Source: Bacteroidales bacterium
Lineage (GTDB): Bacteria; Bacteroidota; Bacteroidia; Bacteroidales; GCA-2711565
Assembly (NCBI GenBank): GCA_029938505.1
Contig: JAOZUV010000028.1
Coordinates: 1-12,676 of the forward strand
DNA: 12,676 nucleotides
Direction of reading: 5' to 3'
Made by a program: the position numbers and the translations under genes. Positions 12,428-12,676 of this stretch are shown here, in pieces. Under the pieces are notes generated by a model. It searched no databases. It was not told the origin of the DNA and saw only the letters and a list, made by a program, of their open reading frames with translations. The stretch's first letter is position 1. Each line of letters opens with the position of its first letter.

Positions 12428-12676
12428 TATTTAGGGAGATCAGTTTTTGTTTTATCAATCAAGGTAATTTCTGTTAATACCATTTGTTTATCAACAGCTT
12501 TGCACATATCGTAAACCGTTAATAAAGCAATATTGGCTGCCATTAAAGCTTCCATCTCTACCCCTGTTTGACCAATGCATTTTGCCATGGTTTCTACGGC
12601 AACACCTTCATCCGTCAATTCGGTTTTTACATCCACCTTAGAAAGTGGTAAAGGATGACATAATGGAATCAATTCG
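12427..12676 (-). CDS. moaC: Cyclic pyranopterin monophosphate synthase MoaC, 3' part
   Basis: Partial: the window edge cuts off the N-terminal half; the last 82 residues are present (MoaC is usually about 160). MoaC converts the product of MoaA into cyclic pyranopterin monophosphate, the first stable Moco intermediate; cytosolic hexamer. Seen are [16 protein letters not shown], whose His is a known active-site residue, and [30 protein letters not shown], which carries the conserved glutamates, aspartate and lysine of the site. The open reading frame has no stop before the edge, so the in-frame TTG at 12672 is only a codon inside the gene and not a start. The C-terminus ([15 protein letters not shown]) is short. 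It overlaps the flavoprotein start by one base. Identity is firm. Confidence 0.95.
   Translation of the reverse strand, partial: ELIPLCHPLPLSKVDVKTELTDEGVAVETMAKCIGQTGVEMEALMAANIALLTVYDMCKAVDKQMVLTEITLIDKTKTDLPK

Noticed and set aside
12670..12672. TTG at 12672 as the moaC start
   Set aside because: It sits in the conserved [11 protein letters not shown] segment in the middle of MoaC, and the frame stays open to the window edge.

Overview
The window looks like a chromosomal segment of a Bacteroidota bacterium; the order cannot be fixed from this sequence. Several things point there. The DNA is AT-rich and most starts lack a clear Shine-Dalgarno sequence. Two genes have a TAnnTTTG-type -7 promoter element upstream. 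The FtsB/DivIC-like protein carries a conserved FAREKYMMKKDNEDIF segment, and the HtpG has the PLNVSRSYLQ and glycine/methionine-rich segments I associate with this phylum. The gaps between genes are full of short inverted repeats of a kind common in these genomes.

Layout. Block 1 (45-3230, minus strand) holds a branched-chain aminotransferase (ilvE), a DUF554 membrane protein and a Methyltransf_32-type SAM-dependent methyltransferase. Block 2 (3494-8880, plus strand) holds the Hsp90 chaperone HtpG, then a lemA / cytosolic TPM-domain / secreted TPM-domain cluster, then an orphan membrane-anchored protein, then a DUF2007 protein. Block 3 (9038-12676, minus strand) converges on block 2. Read in its own direction it holds the 3' part of moaC, a HI0933/BaiN-type flavoprotein, a MOSC-MoaB fusion protein, an HD-domain hydrolase and an FtsB/DivIC-like septum protein. 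There are no tRNA, rRNA, CRISPR or transposase genes.

How genes work together. moaC, the flavoprotein and the MOSC-MoaB fusion are packed with a 1-nt overlap (TAATG) and a 2-nt gap, so they are almost certainly one transcript concerned with molybdenum cofactor synthesis or delivery. LemA and the two TPM proteins form the widespread but poorly understood LemA/TPM membrane-associated set; here one TPM protein is soluble and one is exported and glycine-rich. HtpG lies just upstream but is separated by a probable terminator.

Most unusual region. Positions 7716-8590 differ from their surroundings. They contain an orphan gene with very different isoleucine codon use (ATA in 14 of 24 Ile codons, against 0 of 33 in lemA, the first TPM gene and the DUF2007 gene). 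Just before it lie a near-perfect 37-bp palindrome and a second perfect hairpin. It reads as a recently acquired cassette-like insertion. At least four families of intergenic repeats occur elsewhere, one of them at four loci in this window. The rest is ordinary core-genome content.
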